Positions 35,401-43,436 of a DNA stretch of 64,000 nt are shown piece by piece. Within the stretch, counting starts at the first letter, position 1. Each line of letters starts with the position of its first letter. The stretch spans positions 1 to 64,000 of the forward strand of contig ONCJ01000001.1 of NCBI GenBank assembly GCA_900316295.1, given 5' to 3'. This DNA comes from an uncultured Prevotella sp. GTDB lineage: Bacteria > Bacteroidota > Bacteroidia > Bacteroidales > Bacteroidaceae. The notes under the pieces are model-generated. The model ran no database searches. It worked only from the letters and a program-made list of their open reading frames with translations, and had not been told where the DNA came from. The position numbers and the translations under genes were made by a program.

Positions 35401-35528
35401 ACCGAGGAGGGAGAAGTGAGGGATGAGGAGGAAGAGGTGGCGACAGTAGTCAGGGTGTCGGTCTGTGCCGAAGCCAACGAGGGCAGCAATAGTAAAAACA
35501 ATAGCGTAATTATACTGTGTTTTTCCAT
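32472..35528 (-). CDS. Outer-membrane beta-barrel protein with CarboxypepD-like domain
   Basis: The signal peptide (to about Ala21, SLASAQ) is followed by a Ser/Thr-rich linker, a CarboxypepD-regulatory-like beta-sandwich (about 42-120, VTGSLYDRDSKEAVPFATVQVLR), a plug-like region (about 140-230, YRVPEGSTIEALVKKLPG... VDGKEFMTG) and a large barrel of the OMP_b-brl type. Unlike most TonB receptors it ends in a Gly/Arg/Pro tail (RRGGSGSRPPRGGGFGG) rather than an aromatic last strand. The Ser-rich linker just after the signal peptide is coded by a 7-base array (35404-35438). It stands alone with its own promoter; the substrate is unknown. Confidence 0.85.
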   Translation of the reverse strand: MEKHSIITLLFLLLLPSLASAQTDTLTTVATSSSSSLTSPSSVVTGSLYDRDSKEAVPFATVQVLRQDSSYVTGALSDDDGNFRVEMPEDGKYIVKVSSVGYKTIYNNVTIADGKDVSLGRLTFGADAVMLKGTTVTGRAAKVVVKEDTFQYNASAYRVPEGSTIEALVKKLPGAEVSDDGTIKINGKEVKKILVDGKEFMTGDTKTALKNLPTSIVDKVKAYDQQSDLSRISGIDDGEEQTVLDFGIKPGMNKGLFANVDLGIGTKGRYAEKLMGAYFNSKHRLMVFGDANNVNDVGFGGGPRGGFGQTRLGLNAAKMVGLNYNYDDGNRLKMDGSLRWNHSDGDLNARTSIENFVSKQGAFSNSRSQTFSRSDAWDFRYRLEWQPDSMTNIMFRPNLQLSKSDSHVVSRSASYNEDPYDYSDDPLSEETIEKMDEMDKMVNTNKQTSITYGETKKASTMLQVNRKLNQNGRNVTLRGDIGYNDKKSDGLSLQDVYLYQVMNYLNTGDSLYQVNRYNLMPTNSWNYALQATYSEPLARKLYLQFSYKFSYSMSKSDRSTYDFSDIAAGTFDGITPHYRSWNSYLSLLDRPLDTYLDHDLSRHSDYRTYTHDMQVMIRLVRNKYRLNAGIMIQPQTSRYKQDYLGQHTDTTRHVVNWSPTFDFRYKFDKQSQLRINYRGTTTQPSMSDLLSIVDDSDPLNIKVGNPGLKPAFTNRFRLFYNAYMQSHQRSIMAFVNYSNTRNSISNKVTYDETTGGRTIQPENINGNWDLSGAFMFNTSVDSAGVWNINTFTTAGYNNYVGYLSLMRNADSQKNVTRSLNLGERLSASYRNSWLEVELDGSVNYAHSRNKLQSSNNLDTWQFAYGTNITLTMPWGTSLSTDLHENSRRGYSDASLNTNELVWNAQVSHSLLKNNALTLSVQFYDILHKQSNLSRAISATQRTDTEYNSINSYVMFKASYRLNLFGGKEAMKERRGGDRPDFDAAAPGMGPRPEGSGRRGGSGSRPPRGGGFGGPMMID
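35404..35438. repeat. In-frame 7-base array in the barrel gene
   Basis: Plus-strand units GAGGAGG, GAGAAGT, GAGGGAT, GAGGAGG, AAGAGGT; on the coding strand they give the Ser/Thr/Pro linker of the outer-membrane protein. Confidence 0.65.
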
Positions 35529-35604
35529 AATCTTTGTATCTTATTAGAAATCATCAACAGGCGACTGTCATTATTGCTTTGCTGATTCTTTTTTAATTCG
35601 ACTG

Positions 35605-35612
35605 CAAAGGTA
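35605..35612 (-). promoter_or_regulatory. -7 element of the barrel gene
   Basis: TACCTTTG on the minus strand, 76 bases before the ATG at 35528. Confidence 0.6.
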
Positions 35613-35677
35613 TGAAAAAGTTTAACATCACCATTGTTTTTTCAGCGAACCGCTCCATTCGTTCAGCGAAAAATCAC

Positions 35678-35685
35678 TACTTTTG
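35678..35685 (+). promoter_or_regulatory. Extra -7-like element before the octamer array
   Basis: TACTTTTG on the plus strand followed by CATCG; it would start a transcript running through the octamer array toward aroB. Confidence 0.4.
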
Positions 35686-35696
35686 CATCGACACCC

Positions 35697-35800
35697 CGAA
35701 ATAACGGAAAATCGAAATGCCGGAATACCGCTATGCCGAGATATCGAAATGCCGAGATACCGAAATGCCGGAATACCGAAATGCCGACATCCCGATAAAG
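35697..35800. repeat. Octamer array upstream of aroB
   Basis: Thirteen units of 8 bases with consensus CGRAATRC (for example CGAAATGC, CGGAATAC, CGAGATAC), exactly 104 bases. A related array, inverted, lies after aroB. A hairpin with GCACAC (35831-35836) and GTGTGC (35847-35852) follows; I see no gene in 35529-35962. Confidence 0.9.
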
Positions 35801-35823
35801 CAAAAAAGAATTATGTTGGCGAG

Positions 35824-35859
35824 AATTGTTGCACACTCAAATAGCAGTGTGCGCAATTT
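35824..35859. other. Hairpin between octamer array and aroB
   Basis: GCACAC-N10-GTGTGC, extended by ATTG/CAAT outside a short mismatch. There is no T run directly after it, so a terminator is uncertain. Confidence 0.4.
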
Positions 35860-35885
35860 GGCATGTTTTAGTGTAAAAAAATCTT

Positions 35886-35927
35886 AAACTAAAAACCGAA
35901 AACCGAAAACTAAGAAGCAAAAAACAG
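35886..35927. repeat. 7-base array abutting the aroB -7 element
   Basis: Six units (AAACTAA, AAACCGA, AAACCGA, AAACTAA, GAAGCAA, AAAACAG) end directly at the -7 element. Confidence 0.8.
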
Positions 35928-35935
35928 TAACTTTG
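35928..35935 (+). promoter_or_regulatory. aroB -7 element
   Basis: TAACTTTG, 27 bases before the ATG at 35963. It overlaps the TTG that opens a longer frame, which argues against that upstream start. Confidence 0.65.
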
Positions 35936-35962
35936 CTCTCAACAGTTCAAAACATTAGCACT

Positions 35963-37117
35963 ATGGAACAGAGAGTTATCATTTCGGCAATAGGAGAAAT
36001 AGGTTCGTCTATAACCCAGAATTTCCAGAACGACCTCGCTATGTCACTCGCCGAGTGTGAGCGTGACCATATCTTCGTACTCACCGACGAGAATACGCTG
36101 GAGAAATGCTGGCCGATGCTGAGCAACTTCTACGGTCTGAAGAATGCCAAGATTATCACCATCAAGGCGGGCGACCAGAACAAGACTCTCGACAGCCTCG
36201 CATACGTATGGCAGGAACTTGCCAACGGCGGTGCTACTCGCCACTCATGTCTGATAAATCTCGGTGGAGGTATGGTGACCGACCTCGGCGGTTTTGCTGC
36301 CAGTACCTTCAAGCGCGGAATGAACTTCATCAATCTGCCTACTACCCTGCTGGCGATGGTAGATGCCAGCGTGGGCGGAAAGACAGGCATTAACTTCAGA
36401 GGACTGAAGAACGAGATTGGCGTTTTCAATGACTCTAAGTTTGTGATACTTAATACCGAGTTCCTTGCCACACTCGACAAGGAGAACATGCTCAGTGGAT
36501 ATGCTGAGATGCTCAAGCATGGTCTGATCTCCAACGAAGACACATGGGCTGAGCTGATAGAGTTTGAGTTTGATGTCAAAGATAGTAGTGACGACAGCAA
36601 CAACAATAGCACCCAACGTTCAACGTTCAACATTCAACGTTCAACGTTCAAACGCCTCCAACGTATGGTGGCAGACTCGGTGAAGGTGAAAGAGAACATC
36701 GTGGAGCAAGACCCTACGGAGAAGGGGCTGCGCAAGGCACTGAACTTTGGGCACACCTTCGGTCATGCCTTCGAATCGATGAGCCTCTCACCAGACAGTC
36801 CTCACATCTCACCTCTGCTTCACGGCTATGCCGTTGCCTACGGCATCATCTGTGAACTATACCTGTCGTCTGTCAAGGTGGGATTTCCTACCGACAAGAT
36901 GCGCCAGACGGTGACGTACATCCGCGAGAACTACGGCACCCTACCCATCACGTGCGACGACTATGACGAGCTCATCCGACTGATGACCCACGACAAGAAG
37001 AACACCTCAGGCACCATCAACTTCACCCTGCTGGCAGGCATCGGCGACATTCGCATCGACCAGACGGCTACCATCGAAGAAATAAAGGAGGCCCTCGACT
37101 TCCTCAGAGAGGGATAG
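35963..37117 (+). CDS. aroB: 3-dehydroquinate synthase
   Basis: It converts DAHP to 3-dehydroquinate, step two of the shikimate pathway. The NAD/substrate core is intact: NLGGGMVTDLGGFAAST, FINLPTTLLAMVDASVGGKTGIN and, for zinc, KALNFGHTFGHAFE. The start at 35963 is preferred because an upstream in-frame TTG lies inside the -7 element. At 384 residues it is some 30 longer than usual; residues about 212-232, rich in Asn, Ser, Thr, Gln and Arg, come from an in-frame 7-base array (36614-36648) placed in a loop between conserved blocks. The gene is flanked by related octamer arrays. Confidence 0.95.
   Translation: MEQRVIISAIGEIGSSITQNFQNDLAMSLAECERDHIFVLTDENTLEKCWPMLSNFYGLKNAKIITIKAGDQNKTLDSLAYVWQELANGGATRHSCLINLGGGMVTDLGGFAASTFKRGMNFINLPTTLLAMVDASVGGKTGINFRGLKNEIGVFNDSKFVILNTEFLATLDKENMLSGYAEMLKHGLISNEDTWAELIEFEFDVKDSSDDSNNNSTQRSTFNIQRSTFKRLQRMVADSVKVKENIVEQDPTEKGLRKALNFGHTFGHAFESMSLSPDSPHISPLLHGYAVAYGIICELYLSSVKVGFPTDKMRQTVTYIRENYGTLPITCDDYDELIRLMTHDKKNTSGTINFTLLAGIGDIRIDQTATIEEIKEALDFLREG
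36614..36648. repeat. In-frame 7-base array in aroB
   Basis: Five units: CAACGTT, CAACGTT, CAACATT, CAACGTT, CAACGTT; they encode the motif QRSTF twice. The same family as 3567-3594. Confidence 0.92.
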
Positions 37118-37135
37118 TTCTCCTGGGATGTCTGG

Positions 37136-37175
37136 ATTCCGACATTCCGGCATTCCGGTATTCCGGTATTCCGAC
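37136..37175. repeat. Octamer array downstream of aroB
   Basis: Five units ATTCCGAC, ATTCCGGC, ATTCCGGT, ATTCCGGT, ATTCCGAC; the reverse complement is the CGGAATRC unit of the array at 35697-35800. Confidence 0.88.
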
Positions 37176-37206
37176 AGGCATCCCCAAAAATACCTTTTTT
37201 TAGGTA

Positions 37207-37237
37207 TTGCCACGAGTTTAGGATTCTTGTACCTTTG
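37207..37237 (+). promoter_or_regulatory. Promoter of the TonB receptor gene
   Basis: TTG at 37207-37209 and TACCTTTG at 37230-37237, 20 bases apart; the ATG is at 37277. Confidence 0.7.
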
Positions 37238-37276
37238 CAGCCGAATTCAACCATTCATAAAGCGAATAAGGTAAGA

Positions 37277-40258
37277 ATGAAGCAACGAGCGTGGTTAATA
37301 TTGTTTTTTACAGCCATTGTTTTCTCTGCTGTACATGCCCAGCAACGGACTATTGCTGGCAAGGTAGTAGCGGATAAGACAAACACGCCAATAGAGTTTG
37401 CATCAGTACAAGTGAAAGACCATGAACTATGGGCATTCACCGATCAGCAGGGACTTTTCACGATAAAAAACGTACCATCGGGTACACTCACCATTGTAGT
37501 ACAATGTTTGGGCTATACTACAAAAAGCGTGGTACTAAAAGACGGTCAGACCACCTATACCATCACCATGCAGGAAGATAACCTCGCACTGGATGAGGTG
37601 GAGGTGACTGCTAAGCGTAACACCAATGATGCCACCACATCTTATATGATAGACCGCATGACACTGGACAACCAGCAAATCATGAATGTGGGTGAGATCA
37701 GTACGCTGCTACCTGGCGGTAAGACCGTGAACAGCACGCTGATAAACGACGACCGTATGTCGCTGCGCAGCGATGGATCTGAGAAAGGTAATGCCTCGTT
37801 TGGTACCGCCGTCGAGGTGGATGGTGTACGTATGGACAACAATGCCATCATGGGCGAGACAACAGGTGTGAGTACACGAAGCATCAGTTCGTCTAACATA
37901 GAGAGTGTAGAAATAGTTACGGGTATTCCTTCGGTGGAATATGGCGACCTGAGCAACGGAGTTGTAAAGGTGAACACACGCAAGGGTAAGTCGCCATTCA
38001 TAGTAGAGGGGAAACTCAATCAGCACACCTATCAGCTGGCTGTGAACAAAGGCTTTGACTTAGGTGGGAACCGAGGATTACTAAACGCATCACTGGAACG
38101 TGCCCGCTCGTTCTCGGACATTGCATCACCTCACACGGCATACACACGCAACATACTGTCGCTCAACTACATGAACGTTTTCATGAAGCAGTCAACGCCA
38201 CTAACTCTGAGTGCATCAATAACGGGCAACATCGGAGGTTACAACTCAGAGGCCGACCCCGACAATACTCTTAACTCATATAGTAAAGAACGTGACAACG
38301 TGTTCCGTGCAAGCCTCAACCTCAATTGGTTGCTCAACAAGTCATGGATAACAAACATATCATTCAAGAGTAACTTCTCATTCCAAGACAAGAAAGCCGA
38401 ATATTATGAGAAAGTGGGCTCGGCATCATCACAGCCATACATTCACACGATGGAGGAAGGCTACTTTGTCGCTGCCGACTATGACACAGACCCTAACGCC
38501 AACATCATCCTCAGCCCAGTAGGTTCTTGGTATCTCAGGAGCTATAATGACCAGAAACCAATCAATTACTCGATGAAGCTGCAAGCCGACTGGACAAGGC
38601 GTTTCGGGAGAGTATTGAACAAGTTGATGGTAGGTGCCGAATATAAAGGTAGCGGCAACAACGGAAGAGGTACATACTATGAGAACATGCGCTATGCTCC
38701 CACATGGCGTCCATATAGGTACAACGAACTACCATGGACCAGAAACCTTGCGATATATGCTGAGGAGAAGGTGACGGTGCTCACATCAAGCACGGACTCC
38801 CAGCGAGCTCCCCACTCTTCATTGCAGCTGACAGCCGGTCTACGCGACGACATCACCATGATCAGCGGCTCGGACTATGGCAATGTGTCGAGCATCTCGC
38901 CTCGCTTCAACACGAAATACACCTTCTGGGAGAAGCGCGACGCATGGGTGAGCGACCTGAGCATCCATGCCGGATGGGGAAAGTCTGTGAAACTACCATC
39001 ATTCCAAGTGCTATACCCTGCCCCAACATATACCGACATACTCGCCTTCACCCCAGGAAGCACTGCCGACAACAAGGCATATTATGCTTACTATACCCAC
39101 CCTGCCACACCTATATACAATCCCAATCTAAAATGGCAATACACCAATCAGACTGACATTGGCATAGATATGAAGGTAAAGGGAATAAAGATTACCTTAT
39201 CAGGATTCTATCACAAGACCTTTCGTCCATACATGTCAGTATATCAGTATACGCCATACGAATATGTGTTTACTGGTCAGCGAGCTATCGAGGGTCAAGG
39301 TATAGCATCAGAGAACAGGGCATACACCATAGACCAACAGACAGGTATCGTTACAATGTATGACCTGTCGGGAGTAAAAGGTCCTGTGGAACTGGCCCAC
39401 TCCTCATACCACTCTTATAAGTCCAACCGCACATATATCAACGGAAGTCCTGTGGAACGCTACGGACTGGAGTGGGTAGTAGACCTCCCTCAAATAAAAG
39501 TCTTGCGCACATCACTGCGTATCGATGGTAACTTCTACAAATACAAGGGCATCGACGAGACACTGTTTGCTGGTAGCGCCACAGGTATTGGCGAACAGAC
39601 CAATCCCATGTACCCGCTTCTGGGCTATTATCGAGGATCATCATCAACATCGGCTGGAACTGCATCATCGGCATCGGTAGCAAACGGTAGTGAGTCGCGA
39701 CAGGTGAACCTGAACGCTACCTTAACCACACATATACCCAAGGTGAGAATGATCATCACGCTACGCCTGGAAAGCAGTCTGTTCAATTACAAGCGCTCGC
39801 TGTCAGAACTGAGCAGCGGCACCCGTGGCGTAGCCATTGAGAAAATGGAAGACTACTTCGGAGAGCCATACGACAAGAGCATGCGCAACCAGTACGTAGC
39901 CGTCTACCCAGAATACTACAGCACATGGGACAACCCCACCGAGCTGATACCATTCTACGAGAAATTCGTATGGGCTAAGGACAACGACCCAGTACTATAC
40001 AATCGTATGAGCAACCTGGTACTGAAGACCAACTATGCCTATACCCTCAACCCCAACTATATATCGAAATATTTCTCGGCAAACTTCACAATAACGAAGG
40101 AGATAGGTGACCACGTAAGCGTGTCGTTCTATGCCAACAACTTCTTCAACAATTTCGGACATGTGAAATCATCACAAACAGGGCAAAAGACCTCACTCTT
40201 CAACAGCGGATATATTCCTAAATTTTATTATGGTCTGTCGCTAAGAGTTAAGATATAA
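37277..40258 (+). CDS. TonB-dependent outer-membrane receptor
   Basis: The start at 37277 (MKQRAWLILFFTAIVFSAVHAQ) gives a clean signal peptide; the longer frame opens inside the -7 element. A CarboxypepD-like domain (about 24-105, RTIAGKVVADKTNTPIEFASVQV) leads to a plug domain with the EVEVTAKR stretch and VEIVTGIPSVEYGDLSNGVVKVNT, then a 22-strand-type barrel of about 700 residues. It is likely energised by TonB-ExbBD to import a bound ligand. A DUF4876 lipoprotein, a second barrel and an M16 protease follow on the same strand. The ligand is unknown. Confidence 0.92.
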   Translation: MKQRAWLILFFTAIVFSAVHAQQRTIAGKVVADKTNTPIEFASVQVKDHELWAFTDQQGLFTIKNVPSGTLTIVVQCLGYTTKSVVLKDGQTTYTITMQEDNLALDEVEVTAKRNTNDATTSYMIDRMTLDNQQIMNVGEISTLLPGGKTVNSTLINDDRMSLRSDGSEKGNASFGTAVEVDGVRMDNNAIMGETTGVSTRSISSSNIESVEIVTGIPSVEYGDLSNGVVKVNTRKGKSPFIVEGKLNQHTYQLAVNKGFDLGGNRGLLNASLERARSFSDIASPHTAYTRNILSLNYMNVFMKQSTPLTLSASITGNIGGYNSEADPDNTLNSYSKERDNVFRASLNLNWLLNKSWITNISFKSNFSFQDKKAEYYEKVGSASSQPYIHTMEEGYFVAADYDTDPNANIILSPVGSWYLRSYNDQKPINYSMKLQADWTRRFGRVLNKLMVGAEYKGSGNNGRGTYYENMRYAPTWRPYRYNELPWTRNLAIYAEEKVTVLTSSTDSQRAPHSSLQLTAGLRDDITMISGSDYGNVSSISPRFNTKYTFWEKRDAWVSDLSIHAGWGKSVKLPSFQVLYPAPTYTDILAFTPGSTADNKAYYAYYTHPATPIYNPNLKWQYTNQTDIGIDMKVKGIKITLSGFYHKTFRPYMSVYQYTPYEYVFTGQRAIEGQGIASENRAYTIDQQTGIVTMYDLSGVKGPVELAHSSYHSYKSNRTYINGSPVERYGLEWVVDLPQIKVLRTSLRIDGNFYKYKGIDETLFAGSATGIGEQTNPMYPLLGYYRGSSSTSAGTASSASVANGSESRQVNLNATLTTHIPKVRMIITLRLESSLFNYKRSLSELSSGTRGVAIEKMEDYFGEPYDKSMRNQYVAVYPEYYSTWDNPTELIPFYEKFVWAKDNDPVLYNRMSNLVLKTNYAYTLNPNYISKYFSANFTITKEIGDHVSVSFYANNFFNNFGHVKSSQTGQKTSLFNSGYIPKFYYGLSLRVKI

Positions 40259-40306
40259 AAGAATATATGAAATATGAATTAATCATTAATTGTAAGTAAA
40301 AGAAAC

Positions 40307-41698
40307 ATGAAAAACTTTTTCAAGGGTATTATCCCTATTGTAATGTGTGCACTGATGCCATTATTTAGTGCATGTAGTGACGATGACGACGTCAAGCTCT
40401 ATGATGTCACAGTACAACTAAGCTATCCTGAGACAGCAGAGCCATACGCAGGAGCACCTATTGAGTTGCGCAACACAGTGGGTTCTGGCGTATACCAGTC
40501 GACGACAGATGCCAATGGTAAAGCTGTATTCCAGGTGCCTGCAGGAGTATACGAAGTTACATCTGCCGATGTGCATGAGAATGACGGCTATCGTTATATC
40601 TGTAACGGAACACTCGCACAATTCGTTGTACAGGATGGTGTTTCGGCTTCTGCGACCATTGAGATGAAGGTGGCAAAGATGAATACCGAAAACCCGATTA
40701 TCATCAAGGAAATATATACTGGAGGATGCTGGAACACATCGACAAATAAAGCGTTTATTCAGGATGCATGTATCATCATCTACAACAACAGTAACGAGGA
40801 GGTTTCCTTGGACAATCTCGCTTTTGGATATTCTGCATATTTTAATGCTGAAGCTGCAGCTTTCATGGGTAACCTATACAATGGCGACAAACTTGTATAT
40901 GATGGTGAGGGGTTCATCCCAGCACAAAATGGTATATGGTATTTCCCAAGCACTCTGACCATTCCTGCATATAGCCAGATTGTAGTTAATGTATATGGAG
41001 CCATCAACAACACACTGGCAGACGGATTAGCAGAATCTGTCAACTATGCAAATTCAGACTACTACTGCATGTACGATCCTGAATATAAGACACCAGACGT
41101 AACTGTAGCAAGTGCGGTATCTTACAACAGCACCAGTTACTACCCATCACCTGCTGATATGATTCCTACCAGCCACTATCTTAAGACCGTGAAGTATGGT
41201 CAGGCTAACGCATGGAGCTTCAGCACCACGTCACCAGCTGTCTTCATCTTCAAACCCAAAGACACAGACCCTGTAAGCTACTTCGAAAACACAGAGAACT
41301 ATTGGTACATTCCTACACGTGCCCAGACTCCAGTGTTCCGTTGCGCCAAGGTGCCCAATGACTGGATCATAGACGGTGTGGAAGTATGGAATGCTGAGAA
41401 ACTTGACGCAAGCAAGAAACGACTGACTGCAGACATCGATGCTGGTCATGTGAATCTCACCAACAATCACGGTCACGTACTCTATCGTAATGTAGACCAA
41501 GCCTCTACCGAAGCCCTGCCAGAGAATGAGGGCAAGCTGATATATAACTACTCACTGGGCGTAGGCAACTCTACTGACCCAAGTAGTATCAACGCTGAAG
41601 CATCAATGAAGAATGGTGCACACATCATCTTCCAGGATACCAACAACTCATCAGTTGACTTCCACGAGCGCCAGAAATGCTCGCTCCGTGGTGAATAA
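40307..41698 (+). CDS. DUF4876-type lipoprotein
   Basis: A lipobox LFSAC (Cys23) is followed by an Asp run (SDDDD), typical of Bacteroidota surface-exported lipoproteins. Residues about 30-120 look like a carboxypeptidase-regulatory beta-sandwich (PYAGAPIELRNTVGSGVYQSTTDANGKAVF in two parts); the rest (about 130-450, IIIKEIYTGGCWN, YIIYNNSNEEVSLD-like) matches the DUF4876 pattern I recall next to TonB receptors. Its likely role is a surface partner of the receptor 48 bases upstream. Function beyond that is unknown. Confidence 0.8.
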   Translation: MKNFFKGIIPIVMCALMPLFSACSDDDDVKLYDVTVQLSYPETAEPYAGAPIELRNTVGSGVYQSTTDANGKAVFQVPAGVYEVTSADVHENDGYRYICNGTLAQFVVQDGVSASATIEMKVAKMNTENPIIIKEIYTGGCWNTSTNKAFIQDACIIIYNNSNEEVSLDNLAFGYSAYFNAEAAAFMGNLYNGDKLVYDGEGFIPAQNGIWYFPSTLTIPAYSQIVVNVYGAINNTLADGLAESVNYANSDYYCMYDPEYKTPDVTVASAVSYNSTSYYPSPADMIPTSHYLKTVKYGQANAWSFSTTSPAVFIFKPKDTDPVSYFENTENYWYIPTRAQTPVFRCAKVPNDWIIDGVEVWNAEKLDASKKRLTADIDAGHVNLTNNHGHVLYRNVDQASTEALPENEGKLIYNYSLGVGNSTDPSSINAEASMKNGAHIIFQDTNNSSVDFHERQKCSLRGE

Positions 41699-41711
41699 AA
41701 ACATAATCACA

Positions 41712-43331
41712 TTGAAACGAAAATTATCATATCTTATAGTGTTGGGCGAAGTCTTGATGGCTTCGCCCCAACACGTTATGGCACAGGACAGTCTGTTAAC
41801 CAAGGATTTTGAGTATCTTAAACTATCCGACTCTTGGCTGACAAGCCCCAATGCAGCTGGACTGAACCGCCTCACCATAGATCATCTAACTGATGCTCAA
41901 GTAGGTATTAAATATGAAACAGGTGGCTTTGTTGATTACTATCAAGCCGCAAAAGCCCTCTCAATAGGTGCTGACATAGAGTCATATTATCGACTCTCCA
42001 AGCATATCGTAATGTATGGCAGGATGGGATATGATAACTTTTCGGGACGCGACATGACAGGGTCTGCATTCATCAATCCGACACACATGCCATTTGATAT
42101 CATAGAAAGGACACTGGACAACAAAGGCAGAAAACACAAAGACACATACTATCTAACGGGAGCTGTGAGCGGTGAGATATATAAGGATATTACCATTGGT
42201 GCACGTATAGACTATACGGCAGCCAACTATGCTAAATACAAGGATCTTAGACACAAGAACAATCTCATGGACTTAACTGTCACAGCAGGTGTGTATGTAC
42301 CGATAGGCTGTAGAGTTCAGATGGGTGCCAACTACTACTATCGACGTAGTTCAGAAGGTGTAAGATTCAGTATCTATGGCAATTCCGACTTGATATATAA
42401 GTCAATAGTATCATACGGTACTGCATACGGAAAGGCTGAGACGTTCGGAGAATACGGCTATACTGACAGCAACCGCGAAATGCCTCTATTTAATGAGTAT
42501 CAAGGAGGAGGTGTCCAGCTAAGTTGGGATATAACACCATGGTTGTCATGGTACAACAATTTCTCGTTTAATAATCGTGATGGCTACTATGGTAAGAAGT
42601 CGTCTTACACCATCTCTTACAACCAGTTTGACGGCAACCAGTTTGAGTATAGCGGTCGATTCTCTATTTCACACGTCAACAATCGGCACGACCTCAACAT
42701 ACAGTTCTCAACAGAGAAACTTACTGACTACAATAACACCTACCGAGAAGTGGAAGACCCTGTAACATCAGCACGATATTACGAATACTATACCCCAGTA
42801 AAGCTGTCAAAGAAAACATGGACCAGTGGAGGTATTGCATATACAGGCTATTATGGCATCAACGACATGACTACCAAATGGATTGTTAATGGCGGGGTGA
42901 ATCTAATGCAACGCAAACAAACAATGTATGAATATCCATACTATAGAAAACAAAATATAAGAAGCACCGAGCTTTTTGCCCGTGGCGAACACAACATTCC
43001 ACTGAAGCCTGGCATACTCACGGCTGCACTCGGCATGTCATACAAGAAAGGTAGCGGAGAAATATATAAGGACGGAGTAATGGCTGCACCATCTGACAAG
43101 CAGGTGGCACCAGCAGAGATGACTGCGTTCCTTCACCGTGAATACCAGTGGCTCACAGCCCCGCAGTATGCCATAGACGCAATGGCTAAATATGCCTTCA
43201 TATTCCCCAAAACCAGAATGAAGACGTATGCCAAGGCTGGCATCTGCTATCGGAGGACATCCGAAAGTGACGAGTATTTGGAGGGCAAGAGCCACACCAC
43301 CTTGTCGTTTGCCATCGGCTGCACCTTCTAA
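41712..43331 (+). CDS. Outer-membrane barrel protein (DUF6850-like)
   Basis: The start TTG at 41712 gives a signal peptide (MKRKLSYLIVLGEVLMASPQHVMAQ); a longer frame begins within the previous gene and has no signal. The mature part alternates aromatic and polar residues, with repeated strands ending in short turns, and ends TTLSFAIGCTF with the terminal Phe of a barrel. I recall the family as DUF6850, found beside DUF4876 genes, but this name is from memory. It has no plug domain, so it is a non-TonB barrel that may work with the receptor and lipoprotein upstream. Confidence 0.75.
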   Translation: MKRKLSYLIVLGEVLMASPQHVMAQDSLLTKDFEYLKLSDSWLTSPNAAGLNRLTIDHLTDAQVGIKYETGGFVDYYQAAKALSIGADIESYYRLSKHIVMYGRMGYDNFSGRDMTGSAFINPTHMPFDIIERTLDNKGRKHKDTYYLTGAVSGEIYKDITIGARIDYTAANYAKYKDLRHKNNLMDLTVTAGVYVPIGCRVQMGANYYYRRSSEGVRFSIYGNSDLIYKSIVSYGTAYGKAETFGEYGYTDSNREMPLFNEYQGGGVQLSWDITPWLSWYNNFSFNNRDGYYGKKSSYTISYNQFDGNQFEYSGRFSISHVNNRHDLNIQFSTEKLTDYNNTYREVEDPVTSARYYEYYTPVKLSKKTWTSGGIAYTGYYGINDMTTKWIVNGGVNLMQRKQTMYEYPYYRKQNIRSTELFARGEHNIPLKPGILTAALGMSYKKGSGEIYKDGVMAAPSDKQVAPAEMTAFLHREYQWLTAPQYAIDAMAKYAFIFPKTRMKTYAKAGICYRRTSESDEYLEGKSHTTLSFAIGCTF

Positions 43332-43367
43332 GCCACTCGACGTTAGACATAAAAAATATTGGACATT

Positions 43368-43401
43368 TTTGTACTAATATCACATTATTTATTTATCTTT
43401 G
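43368..43401 (+). promoter_or_regulatory. Promoter of the M16 protease gene
   Basis: TTTG at 43368-43371 and TATCTTTG at 43394-43401, 22 bases apart; the ATG is 36 bases further. Confidence 0.65.
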
Positions 43402-43436
43402 TCGGTTGGAAATGCCGACTAATTTATTAACGAACA

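Noticed and set aside
34308..35426. Long plus-strand open frame (372 codons) opposite the barrel gene
   Set aside because: It lies wholly antisense to a well-supported outer-membrane protein, has no signal or family motif and no promoter; it is a shadow of the coding strand's codon use.
35933..35962. Upstream TTG start for aroB (and likewise at 37235 for the TonB receptor)
   Set aside because: Both TTG codons lie inside the -7 promoter element, so they are not in the mRNA.
37118..37276. Riboswitch (for example cobalamin) before the TonB receptor
   Set aside because: The leader from the -7 element to the ATG is only about 40 bases, too short for one, and no conserved box was seen.
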